Origin: Reinekea marinisedimentorum
Lineage (GTDB): Bacteria > Pseudomonadota > Gammaproteobacteria > Pseudomonadales > Natronospirillaceae
Assembly (NCBI RefSeq): GCF_004341165.1
Contig: NZ_SLZR01000001.1
Coordinates: 1-64,000 of the forward strand
DNA length: 64,000 nucleotides
Reading direction: 5' to 3'
Numbering within the stretch: position 1 is the first letter of the stretch; each line of letters opens with the position of its first letter. Positions 16,676-25,194 of the stretch are shown piece after piece. The notes beneath the pieces were generated by a model. That model did not search any database. It was not told the DNA's origin and saw only the letters and a program-made list of their open reading frames with translations. Position numbers and translations under genes: made by a program.

Positions 16676-18679
16676 CTATACAGCAAACAGCTCAATTCGG
16701 TCGGCGGCAACCCGGTTGCCTTTACGCACGGCATAAACCAGTACCGCGAGCAGCGCACAACACACGACGGCACCGAATACAAAGCCCTGGCCAAGCGCAC
16801 CGGTGGTAAACAGTGTACCCAGCTGATAGGTCATGAACGCCACGAAGTAGCCCATACCAAACTGGAAGCCAACACCACCCCAAAGCCACTTTTTGTTTTC
16901 CATTTCCGCGTTCATAGCACCAATGGCAGCAAAGCATGGCGGCGTAAACAGGTTGAACATCAGGTAAGCCAGCGCAGCCACAGAAGACAACCCCATAACA
17001 CTGGCAACATCGGCACTGCCGGTGACCAACGCCAGCTCTTCGGTATCAATAAAGTTGGTAATGCCATACACAACAGCCAGCGTACCCACGACATTTTCTT
17101 TAGCGATAAAGCCAGTGATCGCGGCGGCAGCCAGCTGCCAGACACCAAAGCCCAGTGGAATCAGAATCAATGCAAACGGTGATGCAATGCTCGCCAGAAT
17201 ACTGGTACCTTCAGCGCCTTCAGCTACCACCTGGAACTGCCAGTTAAAGGTTTGCATGATCTGCACGATGGCGTTACACAGCAAAATAATGGTACCGGCC
17301 TTGATGATGAATGCCTTACCACGGGTCAGCGTTGAAACAAGCGCGCGCTTAATGCTGGGAATACGGTATTGCGGCAACTCAATGATGAAGGGTGCACGTG
17401 TACCCTTATCGCCGGTGATGCGCACAATCAACAGTGCACCCACAATAATGATACCAATGCCCATAAAGTACATGGAGGTACCCACCCAGGCGGCATCGTT
17501 GAAGAACACGCCGGCAAACAATGCAATCACCGGCAGTTTGGCACCGCAAGGCATGAATGGAGTAAGCATGGCTGTGGTTCTGCGCTGACGCTCATTCTTG
17601 ATGGTACGGGTCGCCATAACACCCGGAATAGCACAGCCGGTGCCGATCACCATAGGAATAATCGACCGGCCGGAAAGGCCCACCTTCTTGAAGAAGCGAT
17701 CCATCACCACGGCAACGCGTGCCATGTAACCACTGTCTTCCAGCAACGCCAGCAGGAAGAACAGCACCATAATCAGCGGCAGGAAGCCAACCACAGCACC
17801 GACGCCACCAATGATGCCATCCAGCAACAGGGCACTTAGAATCGGTGACACACCCTCACCCAGCGCACCTTCAACCAGGCCATAGAAACCATCTATCCAG
17901 CCCACCAGAAGATCGGCCAGTACCGGGCCGGCGTGTGTCTGTGAAATAGAGAATACGCACCACATTACAGCAGCAAAAATTGGCAGACCCAGCCACTTGT
18001 GCGCCAGAATCTGATCGGCCACATCCTGTTTGTTGATGGCATTGCTTTTCACTTTTCGCACTTCAATAGCGGCAACCACGTCTTTAACAAAGCCGTAGCG
18101 CTTTGCATCGGACGCCTGAACGGAATCAAGATCGCGCAGATCGACATCAGTATCTACAAACGGTGCTGCCTGAGTACCACCGGCAACTTCGACGGCTTTC
18201 GCGACCAGTGCATCCAGGCCGTTGCGCTGGCTCTGGGAGGCTGTTGTTTCTACAACCGGGCAAGACAGCTTTTCACTGAGGTCGGCAACATGAATCTTGG
18301 TATCGTTCCTGGCGGCCAGGTCCATCTTGTTCAGCGCTACCACAACCGGAATGCCCAGGTTCAGCAGCTGAGTGCTGAAGAACAGGCTGCGGTTCAGGCT
18401 GGTCGCATCGACAATGTTGATGATCACATCCGGCTTTTCGTTATTAACGAAATCGCGGGTGATGGTTTCTTCAGAAGAAAAGGGAGACATCGAATAGGCG
18501 CCGGGAAGATCCACCACCGTGATGTCGGCCTCGGTATTCAGCAATGATTTTTTCAGCTGGCCTTCTTTTTTGCTGACGGTAACGCCGGACCAGTTGCCAA
18601 CCTTTTCCATCTTTCCGGTCAGGGCATTAAACAGCGTTGTTTTGCCACTATTCGGATTACCTGCGAGTGCAATTTTCAA
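16676..18679 (-). CDS. feoB: Ferrous iron transporter FeoB
   Basis: A 667-aa inner-membrane Fe(II) importer. The cytoplasmic G domain shows G1 GNPNSGKTTLFN, the KVGNWSGVTV switch, G3 DLPG and G4 NKMD. It is followed by the membrane domain with two Gate repeats containing family Cys residues (VIGTGCAIPGVMATRTI and MPCGAKLPV). It is about 100 residues shorter than E. coli FeoB (773 aa), within the normal range. It lies in the order feoA-feoB-FeoB-associated peptide. The Fur box upstream of feoA indicates repression when iron is plentiful. Confidence 0.96.
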   Translation of the reverse strand: MKIALAGNPNSGKTTLFNALTGKMEKVGNWSGVTVSKKEGQLKKSLLNTEADITVVDLPGAYSMSPFSSEETITRDFVNNEKPDVIINIVDATSLNRSLFFSTQLLNLGIPVVVALNKMDLAARNDTKIHVADLSEKLSCPVVETTASQSQRNGLDALVAKAVEVAGGTQAAPFVDTDVDLRDLDSVQASDAKRYGFVKDVVAAIEVRKVKSNAINKQDVADQILAHKWLGLPIFAAVMWCVFSISQTHAGPVLADLLVGWIDGFYGLVEGALGEGVSPILSALLLDGIIGGVGAVVGFLPLIMVLFFLLALLEDSGYMARVAVVMDRFFKKVGLSGRSIIPMVIGTGCAIPGVMATRTIKNERQRRTTAMLTPFMPCGAKLPVIALFAGVFFNDAAWVGTSMYFMGIGIIIVGALLIVRITGDKGTRAPFIIELPQYRIPSIKRALVSTLTRGKAFIIKAGTIILLCNAIVQIMQTFNWQFQVVAEGAEGTSILASIASPFALILIPLGFGVWQLAAAAITGFIAKENVVGTLAVVYGITNFIDTEELALVTGSADVASVMGLSSVAALAYLMFNLFTPPCFAAIGAMNAEMENKKWLWGGVGFQFGMGYFVAFMTYQLGTLFTTGALGQGFVFGAVVCCALLAVLVYAVRKGNRVAADRIELFAV

Positions 18680-18699
18680 TGTCGGACTCTCCTAAAAAT

Positions 18700-19017
18700 T
18701 CAGACAGTGGCGGCGCTAAGTTTGATAGCTTTCGCCAGATCAATATCAATGCTGTATCGGGCATCTTTGACTGCAATGGTGTAGTTATCGGATAACACAG
18801 AAATGAGCGTAATGGTTTCGCCCTGGAAGCAGCCCAGAGTAAATAAGAACTGAACGATTTGTTTGTCGTCAGAAACAACGCCTTCGATGAGGTATTCCCG
18901 GTTGACCTTTGCTTCAGAAAGGTCGCGGGCGACGCGCGGTTGTTTATCTTTATGTTTGAACGCAGGCCAGCGAAAAGAAAATCCTGGTCGAACCGCAAAA
19001 ACGTGTTGTTTCGTCAT
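18700..19017 (-). CDS. feoA: Ferrous iron transport protein FeoA, N-terminally extended
   Basis: A 105-aa small SH3-like partner of FeoB. The FeoA core spans about residues 28-102 (KVNREYLIEGVVSDDKQIVQ, then GCFQGETITLISVL). The core normally makes up the whole protein (75-85 aa); here about 25 basic and aromatic residues precede it (HVFAVRPGFSFRWPAFKHKD). No in-frame ATG offers a shorter start, so the extension is probably real. It is the first gene of the operon, 20 nt before feoB and about 100 nt downstream of the Fur box. Confidence 0.85.
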   Translation of the reverse strand: MTKQHVFAVRPGFSFRWPAFKHKDKQPRVARDLSEAKVNREYLIEGVVSDDKQIVQFLFTLGCFQGETITLISVLSDNYTIAVKDARYSIDIDLAKAIKLSAATV

Positions 19018-19114
19018 ATTGATTTATTCCTGTACCGCTGAGGTGTGCCTGGCATTTACATTCTTTAACGTGAATGCCAATCACTATCGTTTGTAAGCTG
19101 GGGTCGAACTTAAG

Positions 19115-19129
19115 TGATATTCATTCTCA
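19115..19129 (-). promoter_or_regulatory. Fur box upstream of feoAB
   Basis: TGATATTCATTCTCA matches the 7-1-7 Fur consensus (TGATAAT-N-ATTATCA) at 12 of 14 positions. It lies 98 bp before the feoA start codon, in the right place for iron-dependent repression. Confidence 0.8.
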
Positions 19130-19265
19130 CATCAACGGCTTCATCGAGTCAGTCAATGAAAGGTTGATTAGGGTCAACTCGGCGAAAAAACAGCAACGGA
19201 AAGGCTTATACCACTGATCAGTTTTGCTGATTTGGCGCAGGCCTGCAGAGGTGATTCAGAGGAAA

Positions 19266-19291
19266 TAAAAAAAGCCTGCTCGTAGCAGGCT
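19266..19291 (-). terminator. Terminator of the bacterioferritin operon
   Basis: On the minus strand, the perfect stem AGCCTGCT/AGCAGGCT with a 3-nt loop is followed by seven T. It lies 23 nt past the last bfr gene. Confidence 0.88.
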
Positions 19292-19313
19292 CGGAGAGGG
19301 CTGATATGGCAGG

Positions 19314-19781
19314 TTACATTTGTGACTGGATATAGTTTGGCAGGCCGACTCTTTTGATTAAGCCCAATTGTTGCTCCAGCCACCAGGCATGATCGACCTC
19401 GGTATCGTCGAGCAGTTTTTCCAGAATTTCACGGCTGTGGTAATCCTGTTCCTGCTCGCAAATCTTGATGGCATCGAGCAGCGCCTTTTGAACATCGTAT
19501 TCCACCTGCAGGTCGTTCTGCAGCATTTCGGGAACATCCTTACCCACACGCAACGGGTCGCGGGTGACCATATCCGGCACGCCTTCCAGAAACAGCATGC
19601 GCTCGATCAGGGCTTTGGCATGGCCCTTTTCATCTTCAAACTCGTGGGCGATACGCTCATAAAGCTTTTGCAAACCCCAGTCGGCATACATTTCACTGTG
19701 AATGAAGTACTGATCCATCGCGGTCAGCTCCAGTGCCAGCAGGCCGTTTAACGCATCGATAACCTTCTGATTGCCTTGCAT
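19314..19781 (-). CDS. bfr: Bacterioferritin, ferroxidase-competent subunit without the heme Met
   Basis: A 155-aa four-helix iron-storage subunit. All ferroxidase ligands are visible: Glu18 (ALELTAMDQYF), Glu51 and His54 (DEKGHA), Glu94 (DLQVEYD), and Glu127 and His130 (TEVDH). Position 52, the heme-ligating Met in E. coli Bfr (DEMKHA), is Lys here, so this subunit should not bind heme on its own. It is encoded 12 nt after a second bfr gene with the opposite pattern. The two probably co-assemble into a mixed 24-mer, as described for other two-gene Bfr systems. Confidence 0.9.
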   Translation of the reverse strand: MQGNQKVIDALNGLLALELTAMDQYFIHSEMYADWGLQKLYERIAHEFEDEKGHAKALIERMLFLEGVPDMVTRDPLRVGKDVPEMLQNDLQVEYDVQKALLDAIKICEQEQDYHSREILEKLLDDTEVDHAWWLEQQLGLIKRVGLPNYIQSQM

Positions 19782-19793
19782 AACGCTCCCCTT

Positions 19794-20267
19794 TTAGTCG
19801 TCGTGAATTTGAGATTGCAGATAATTTTCAATACCGGAGTTTTGAATCAGGTATTGCTGCGATTCAATCCAATCGATGTAAGACTCTTCATAAGTCAGAA
19901 TCTCTTCCAGTAACTCGCGTGATACATAATCACTGCTGGATTCGCACAGCTCAATCGCTGCCTTTAAGGCATCCACCTGCGCTAACAGTGCGTTCATATC
20001 GCAGGTCAGCATTTCTTCGGTATGCTCACCAATTTGCAGCTTGCCCAGCGACTGCAGGTTCGGTAAACCTTCGAGGAACAGTATCCGGTCAATCAGCTGA
20101 TCGGCCTGCTTCATATCTTTGATGGATTTTTTGAATGACTTTTCGTTTAAGCCTTCCAGACCCCAGTTTTTATACATTCTGGCGTGCAGAAAAAACTGGT
20201 TAATGGTGGTCAGTTCAATTTCCAGAATCTTGTTGAGTACCGCTATAACCTGCCCGTTGCCCTTCAT
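19794..20267 (-). CDS. bfr: Bacterioferritin, heme-binding subunit with a degenerate ferroxidase site
   Basis: A 157-aa bacterioferritin. It keeps the heme Met52 (KDMKQAD), but the di-iron site is broken: Glu51 is Asp, His54 is Gln, the Glu94 position is Leu (DMNALLAQ), and His130 is Tyr (EESYIDW). Only Glu18 and Glu127 remain. The C-terminal GIENYLQSQI is typical of the family. It is the first gene of the pair. Division of labour is inferred: this subunit carries heme for electron transfer out of the core, and its partner oxidises Fe(II). Confidence 0.9.
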   Translation of the reverse strand: MKGNGQVIAVLNKILEIELTTINQFFLHARMYKNWGLEGLNEKSFKKSIKDMKQADQLIDRILFLEGLPNLQSLGKLQIGEHTEEMLTCDMNALLAQVDALKAAIELCESSSDYVSRELLEEILTYEESYIDWIESQQYLIQNSGIENYLQSQIHDD

Positions 20268-20442
20268 TTTCTCACCCGTTCATGTGAAAGCCAGATCCAA
20301 AAGATAGGCGGAACTTTGCGTAAATGAAAGGTTAATTAGTGGGAGCCTGAGGTAAAACGCCTTCATTCAGGCACGACAAATTGTCAGGCATCTTTATTGC
20401 AATTACAGATTTCTGTTAGACGAAACCTGACAAGGAAGCGAC

Positions 20443-21006
20443 ATGATTCGCACCAGCGAAAGCCATCCGCTGCAGATAGCCGAGGTAAAAACCAAGCTGA
20501 TGGCCGGAAAAATCGGCATTACCTTTTGCCCCGGCAAGCACGACAGCATGGCCCTGAGCGGCAAGTGGCAAAGAGACTTGGAAACCGATTTAACGGCGAT
20601 TAAAAACTGGGGTGCCAAGCTGGTGCTCACCCTGATTGAACCGCACGAAATGAAAATGCTAAAGGTGCCCCTGCTCGGTGATGAGGTACAGCGGTTGGGC
20701 ATGATTTGGGTGCACCTGCCCATTCACGATTACTCCGTCCCCTCTGCTGCGTTCGAAAAGAACTGGCTGATCTACGGCAAGTACATTCGTACCCGCCTGC
20801 GCAGTGGCGATGCTATCGTCATACACTGCAAGGGTGGGCTTGGCCGGGCGGGCATGATGGCGGCGCGACTGCTGGCAGAACTTGGCATCGACCCGGAGCG
20901 AGCCATCCGGCTGGTGCGTATGGCGCGTGACGGGGCCATTGAAACGCCCGGGCAACTGGCCCTGGTACGCAAAACCACCCCCATTAACGATGAAGCAGAG
21001 CAATGA
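20443..21006 (+). CDS. Dual-specificity/tyrosine phosphatase (CDKN3-like)
   Basis: A 187-aa cysteine phosphatase. The P-loop is IHCKGGLGRAGMMAARLL (C-x5-R followed by a small residue), and a general-acid Asp is plausible in VHLPIHDYSVP. The overall pattern (LETDLTAIKNWGAKLVLTL, EPHEM, LVRMARDGAIETPGQ) fits the CDKN3/KAP-type phosphatases found in bacteria. It has no signal peptide, so it is cytoplasmic. Its stop codon overlaps the start of the kinase-like gene (ATGA). A phosphatase and a kinase-like protein made in coupled amounts suggests opposing action on one target; this is inference. Confidence 0.85.
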   Translation: MIRTSESHPLQIAEVKTKLMAGKIGITFCPGKHDSMALSGKWQRDLETDLTAIKNWGAKLVLTLIEPHEMKMLKVPLLGDEVQRLGMIWVHLPIHDYSVPSAAFEKNWLIYGKYIRTRLRSGDAIVIHCKGGLGRAGMMAARLLAELGIDPERAIRLVRMARDGAIETPGQLALVRKTTPINDEAEQ

Positions 21007-21686
21007 GTTCACAACCACCGCTAAGCCTGGCCACACTCACCCGAGTGGGCAGTCAGCTGGGCACCAACCCGGCCAGTATTTACCAGAACAGTGCCGGCGA
21101 GCGCTTTTACCTGAAGATGCTGGAGTCTCCCATGCATGCCCGAAACGAGTGGATCGCCGCACAGCTCTATAAGCTCGCCGGTGCACCGGTATTTGAATAC
21201 CTGCGCTGTGAAGACAGCTGCCATGTGGCAACGCGCTGGTTGACGCTGGAAAAGAAGTCAATTGCCCAGCTCTCGGCGGAAGAACGCCAACAGGCTCAAC
21301 ACTGGCTCGGTGTGCATGCCTGGTCGGCCAACTGGGATGCCGCCGGCTTCAACGGCGATAATCAGGGCGCGTTTGAAGGCACAGTGCTGACGCTGGATGT
21401 CGGCGGAGCACTCTGCTACCGCGCACATGGCGACCCAAAGGGTAAAGCCTTTGGCACCGAGGTGAACGAGCTGCAAACACTGCGCTCAGATAAAGACAAC
21501 CCTCATGCCGTTAAGCTGTTTGCCGGCATGACCGATGCTGCCATTGCTGAGGCTATCCGCGTGGTGACCGAGCTCAGCGACACGGCAATTCACCACACCA
21601 TCACCTGCAACGGCGGCAGCCAGAAGCTGGCCGATAAGATACTGGCACGCAAGGCCGATATGGCCCGGCAGCTTGCTGCAATGTAA
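21003..21686 (+). CDS. Atypical kinase-like protein paired with the phosphatase
   Basis: A 227-aa protein of no named family that I can assign. Several features suggest a HipA/PI3K-like atypical kinase fold: a glycine-containing N-terminal loop followed by YLKM (Gly16-Lys38), a helix Glu in ARNEWIAAQLYKLAG (Glu49), a possible catalytic loop SANWDAAGFNGDNQG (Asn110, Asp112, Asn120) and a DFG-like LTLDVGG (Asp132). The C-terminal third is helical and ends in KLADKILARKADMARQL. It has no signal peptide or membrane segment. It overlaps the phosphatase gene by 4 bp. Kinase activity is a motif-level inference only; a pseudokinase or other ATP-grasping protein is possible. Confidence 0.55.
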   Translation: MSSQPPLSLATLTRVGSQLGTNPASIYQNSAGERFYLKMLESPMHARNEWIAAQLYKLAGAPVFEYLRCEDSCHVATRWLTLEKKSIAQLSAEERQQAQHWLGVHAWSANWDAAGFNGDNQGAFEGTVLTLDVGGALCYRAHGDPKGKAFGTEVNELQTLRSDKDNPHAVKLFAGMTDAAIAEAIRVVTELSDTAIHHTITCNGGSQKLADKILARKADMARQLAAM

Positions 21687-21693
21687 AGCGCGG

Positions 21694-22506
21694 TTATTTA
21701 TCGAACACCGTCACTACCTGACGACTGACGGCAATCATCTGACCGCTTTCGGAATAGATTTTAGCGAAGGTATGGGCATAGCCATTCGACGCCTGACGGG
21801 TTTCGCAGTGATAGGCCAGCCAGCTCTCACCGGTGATCAGCGGGTGCGGGTGAATAAACTCCACGTTCCAGCTCAGTGTGCTGACCGGCGCCGGGCGCTT
21901 CAGCTGCTGGGCAACGGTTGGCGGCCAGGCATCGATCAGGGTAATCAGATGAGCATCGGTGATTTGCTGCGGCGCATCCTTAAAGCGCATCCAGCCTCGG
22001 TATGAAGCGGTTTTCCGACCGGTAAAGGGGTAGCCACCGTCGTCGATTCGGATATCGATATAACGGAAGAACTTCGGCACCACCTTAGGAATCTGAGGAA
22101 TCCAGTTGCCCTTTTTGGGCGGGCTGTCGACCTCTATACACGGCGCCGGCACCGAGATATTGGATTCCCGGTCGACCCCGAATGCGGCCATGCTCTGCAC
22201 CGCGACCTGATCGCGCTGAATCAACTGTGCCTGTATCTGGGTGACGTTCTTACCGTCGCGCATGTGAATCACGTTCACCTTGAACGGCTCGTCGGCATAC
22301 AGCGGGCCAATAAACTGGGCATTCTGCACGCGCATCTTGCGGTCATCCGGCAGCTCGCTGGTCATCGCCTGATTCATAATGGCTGCGCTTAAGCCGCCAA
22401 AAACGGTTCGCCCCTGACCCCAACTGGCTGGAACGGTCATGGTAGCGCCCTGACGGGCCTCGGTGAGAAGGGTGTCGATCTGAGCCAAAACTACGTCCTT
22501 TTTCAA
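21694..22506 (-). CDS. Acyl-CoA thioesterase, double hot-dog (TesB-like)
   Basis: A 270-aa protein matching the TesB-like thioesterase superfamily, which hydrolyses acyl-CoA to free acid and CoA. The N-terminal hot-dog unit carries WGQGRTVFGGLSAAIM. The C-terminal unit holds the family Asp in LITLIDAWPPTVAQQL and a WNVEFIHPHP strand. It is convergent with the kinase-like gene, with 7 nt between them. The chain-length preference cannot be read from sequence. Confidence 0.82.
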   Translation of the reverse strand: MKKDVVLAQIDTLLTEARQGATMTVPASWGQGRTVFGGLSAAIMNQAMTSELPDDRKMRVQNAQFIGPLYADEPFKVNVIHMRDGKNVTQIQAQLIQRDQVAVQSMAAFGVDRESNISVPAPCIEVDSPPKKGNWIPQIPKVVPKFFRYIDIRIDDGGYPFTGRKTASYRGWMRFKDAPQQITDAHLITLIDAWPPTVAQQLKRPAPVSTLSWNVEFIHPHPLITGESWLAYHCETRQASNGYAHTFAKIYSESGQMIAVSRQVVTVFDK

Positions 22507-22539
22507 TAACTACAGTGCTAATAACATGCTCAGCCAGCG

Positions 22540-22998
22540 TTAACGCAGACTGGCCAGCACCAAAAGCGCGTCTTCATAAAACAGCCTGGTGTGATGCATA
22601 CGAATTTTGCGCTGCTCATACAGCTGGTAAAACTCGGCCTGAGAGAAGTAGCGGGCTTCGGCTATTTCGTCTGCCAGGTGCGGAACGGCGGTCTGCCCAT
22701 CCGCCACCTCGGCCAGCCAGGCATGACGCAATACCAGGCCGTCATCCGGATACTTGCCGATGTAGGCCCCGATAAAGGCCTTCAGCTGCACATGCAGGCC
22801 GGACTCTTCAAAGGCCTCGCGCACGGCGGCCTGTTCCAGCGTTTCGCCTTCTTCCACCGTGCCCATGGGTATGTGCCACAAATCCTTCTTTGCCCCCTGC
22901 TTTTCTTTCACCAGCAGAATGCGCTGCTGATCATCCAGCACCACCACGCCTGCACCGCGGCCGACGACCGCGACGGAAAAGCTTTCATCAAATTGCAT
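22540..22998 (-). CDS. Nudix hydrolase
   Basis: A 152-aa single-domain Nudix protein. The box G-x5-E-x7-REAFEESGL is intact (about residues 46-68), after HIPMGTVEEGETLEQAA. The ATG at 22998 follows AAGGAG at good spacing and is chosen over a longer frame from 23091. It lies 33 nt upstream of the thioesterase gene on the same strand and may be co-transcribed with it. A substrate such as a CoA derivative or nucleoside diphosphate is possible but not shown. Confidence 0.85.
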   Translation of the reverse strand: MQFDESFSVAVVGRGAGVVVLDDQQRILLVKEKQGAKKDLWHIPMGTVEEGETLEQAAVREAFEESGLHVQLKAFIGAYIGKYPDDGLVLRHAWLAEVADGQTAVPHLADEIAEARYFSQAEFYQLYEQRKIRMHHTRLFYEDALLVLASLR

Positions 22999-23172
22999 CG
23001 CTAACTCCTTGATCTGCAAACAAAATAAACCATTTAAAATATATGTTTTTATCTGCCTGAAACACCGATTGTTTACCAATTCGGCTGACACAACGCAAAT
23101 AAATGAGAACAGTTCTCTGCTTCAATTCGCTTTCTAAACATCAACCCATTGCAGAATACAGATAGGTATCTT

Positions 23173-23412
23173 ATGTCCAGCATCCACGGCCACGAAGTTA
23201 TGAACTTCATGATTGAAAGCGATGAAAGCTACACCCGTGAAACCCTGATTGAAACCATCCAGCAGAAGTTTGGTGCCGAAGCACAGTTTCATACCTGCTC
23301 AGCAGAAGGCATGAGCGCTGAGGCTTTGGTTGATTTTCTGGAGCAACGCGGCAAATTTGTGCCCAAGGCAGATGGCTTCTCAACCGATGCCAGCAAGGTT
23401 TGCAACCACTGA
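23173..23412 (+). CDS. YecH family metal-binding protein (DUF2492)
   Basis: A 79-aa protein that fits YecH along its length: SIHGHEVMNFMI at the N-terminus, SYTRETLIETIQQKFG, then FHTCSAEGMSAEALVDFLEQ. His, Cys and C-terminal VCNH residues supply potential metal ligands. It is a small cytoplasmic protein with no settled function. The start at 23173 is the family N-terminus. A 14-bp tandem repeat follows its stop codon. Confidence 0.85.
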   Translation: MSSIHGHEVMNFMIESDESYTRETLIETIQQKFGAEAQFHTCSAEGMSAEALVDFLEQRGKFVPKADGFSTDASKVCNH

Positions 23413-23435
23413 GTGCAAACAGCCAGATGTAATAC

Positions 23436-23485
23436 GGCCGCAGCTTTGTGGCCGCAGCTTTGTGGCCGCAGCTTTGTGGCCGCAG
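23436..23485. repeat. 14-bp tandem repeat, 3.6 copies
   Basis: The unit GGCCGCAGCTTTGT occurs three times without change and then partially (GGCCGCAG). It starts 24 bp after the yecH stop codon. GCGGCC and AAGCTGCGGCC-like pairing is possible in RNA, but no T-run makes it a terminator. Confidence 0.9.
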
Positions 23486-23561
23486 AGTATCGGTTTCGCT
23501 ATAAAAATTCAGATAATGTGCTAAATTTTGCCGCCAAACTCTGATAAGTAAAATTACATCA

Positions 23562-24227
23562 ATGCTTTATTCCCTACTGCGTGATTCACTCCGTTTTTAT
23601 CTGAACCATTTCATCCGGTTTGCTCAGATCGTTTTACCGTTCACCATTCCGCTTGGCCTGTTCAGCCTGCTGTACGATAAGTTTCTGCTCACCAACCCGG
23701 AAAGCGCCCTGCAGGTTTACTTCCCCATGGCGGTAGCCTTTCTGTTCCGGCCGGTTTACCAGCTGGCGCTGTTGCAGTCTATCTCCCAGTCGCTGCAGCA
23801 CAACTACCCAACGGTCGGTTCACTTTGGCAAATGGGCTGGTCGAAGTGGGCACCGATGTTCATCGTCAGCTTACTTTATACCGCTGCGGTATTCTCCGGG
23901 ATGATGATGTTTGTTATCCCCGGACTCTATCTGGCGATTAAGTTCTGCTTTGCTGAAATCTTTGTAGCGGTTGAGGGCTGTGACCCGGTGGAGGCCATGA
24001 AACGGAGCTGGAAGGCAACCACAGGCCGCCTGCTGCCGCTGACGGGAGGCTTTATTCTGATCTCTCTGCTGCTGATTGTGCCTTCCATGCAGATCGCGAA
24101 CTATGTCACCACGGCAGGCATACCGGATTTCATCGGCAGATTCATTCCGTCGGTTATTTTCAGTCTGCTGGGTGTGTTCTACACGGTGTTTACCTACCGC
24201 GTTTTTGATCAGGCCAGAAAGGCCTGA
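23562..24227 (+). CDS. YciC-like multi-spanning inner membrane protein
   Basis: A 221-aa integral membrane protein with about five or six helices (IVLPFTIPLGLFSLLY, MAVAFLFRPVYQLALLQ, MFIVSLLYTAAVFSGMMMFVIPGLYLAIKF, and two near the C-terminus). The charged turn VAVEGCDPVEAMKRSWKAT between helices is the YciC/UPF0259 signature in my recollection. Function is unknown. It ends 10 nt before the convergent stop codon of the GAF-GGDEF gene. Confidence 0.72.
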   Translation: MLYSLLRDSLRFYLNHFIRFAQIVLPFTIPLGLFSLLYDKFLLTNPESALQVYFPMAVAFLFRPVYQLALLQSISQSLQHNYPTVGSLWQMGWSKWAPMFIVSLLYTAAVFSGMMMFVIPGLYLAIKFCFAEIFVAVEGCDPVEAMKRSWKATTGRLLPLTGGFILISLLLIVPSMQIANYVTTAGIPDFIGRFIPSVIFSLLGVFYTVFTYRVFDQARKA

Positions 24228-24237
24228 TCAGCCTGCT

Positions 24238-25194
24238 TTACATGGCCTTGGGCAGCTGCTGCAGGTTGTAATTCGCCATCTTCACCAGCGTACTCGAAGA
24301 AACCGGGTTTTGCGGGTCGAACTCGGCCACCGCGTGCTTGAAGGCGATGATGTTTGGGTTATCCACTTCAGCATTGTATTCATCGATGGACGCCTGCAGC
24401 TTGCGCACGATTTCATCCACATGCTGCGAGCGGGCGTTGAGCAACAGCGCGGTAAACTCATCACTGCCCAAACGCCCGACAATATCTGAGCGCCTGAAAA
24501 ACTGCTTCAGCTGCTCGGCAAACATCTTCAGGCGGATATCCTTCTTGATTTTCGATTCTGCGATCAGAGCATCCTGCGGTTGGTGCAGGTCAAATACGAT
24601 GGCCACGGCCGGCGCATCCTGACGCACACACACATTCAGGCCCTGCTCGGCCAGGCTGTGAAAGCCGTCATTGATGGAAAGCCTGGTCAGCCGATCCCGG
24701 GAGGTAACTTCCAGATACGACAGCTCATTTTCTACCATATCCGCCAGATCACGAAACGCCGATTGATCATGAGCGCTGAGTGAACCGGGCTGGCGATCCG
24801 CAATGCTCAACACGCCGACCCGATGCCCGCTTCTGGAATGCACCGGGTAGGCCGCGAAGAAGCGGATTTTGGGGCGATCGACAACCAGCGGGTTGCCGGC
24901 AAAGCGGCTGTCTTTCAGGGTATCGGGGATGAGAAACAGCTCATTCTTGAGAATGGCGTAATTTGCCAGTGAGATATCCCGCGGTATCGACTCCAAATCC
25001 AGCCCATAGCTGGATTTCAGCAGCTGCTGGTCGGCGCTAATAAAGGAAAAATCAACCATCGGCACGTTGAACATCCGCTGCGCAATCCGGGTCACACGGT
25101 TAAACCGCTCTTCCGAATCACTGCTCAGGTGAATAACCTTTTCCAGTGCCAACAACCGATCTTCGTCATCGTATGGCTTTACTGTCTGTTTCAT
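24238..25194 (-). CDS. GAF-GGDEF protein with a degenerate active site and intact I-site
   Basis: A 318-aa cytoplasmic protein. The GAF domain spans about residues 15-160 (ERFNRVTRIAQRMFNVPMVD), followed by a GGDEF-type domain. The catalytic motif reads GSDEF instead of GGDEF, while the inhibitory RxxD site (RRSD) is kept five residues upstream. It is therefore more likely a cyclic-di-GMP binding protein than a cyclase (inference). The start at 25194 has AGGAG 8 nt upstream. A paralogue with the same architecture lies at 28827-29762, on the other side of the EAL gene. Confidence 0.85.
   Translation of the reverse strand: MKQTVKPYDDEDRLLALEKVIHLSSDSEERFNRVTRIAQRMFNVPMVDFSFISADQQLLKSSYGLDLESIPRDISLANYAILKNELFLIPDTLKDSRFAGNPLVVDRPKIRFFAAYPVHSRSGHRVGVLSIADRQPGSLSAHDQSAFRDLADMVENELSYLEVTSRDRLTRLSINDGFHSLAEQGLNVCVRQDAPAVAIVFDLHQPQDALIAESKIKKDIRLKMFAEQLKQFFRRSDIVGRLGSDEFTALLLNARSQHVDEIVRKLQASIDEYNAEVDNPNIIAFKHAVAEFDPQNPVSSSTLVKMANYNLQQLPKAM

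Noticed and set aside
17022-17588. 188-aa ORF antisense to feoB
   Set aside because: It lies wholly within a clear feoB frame; low-complexity composition (Thr, Met, Pro) is typical of a shadow frame.
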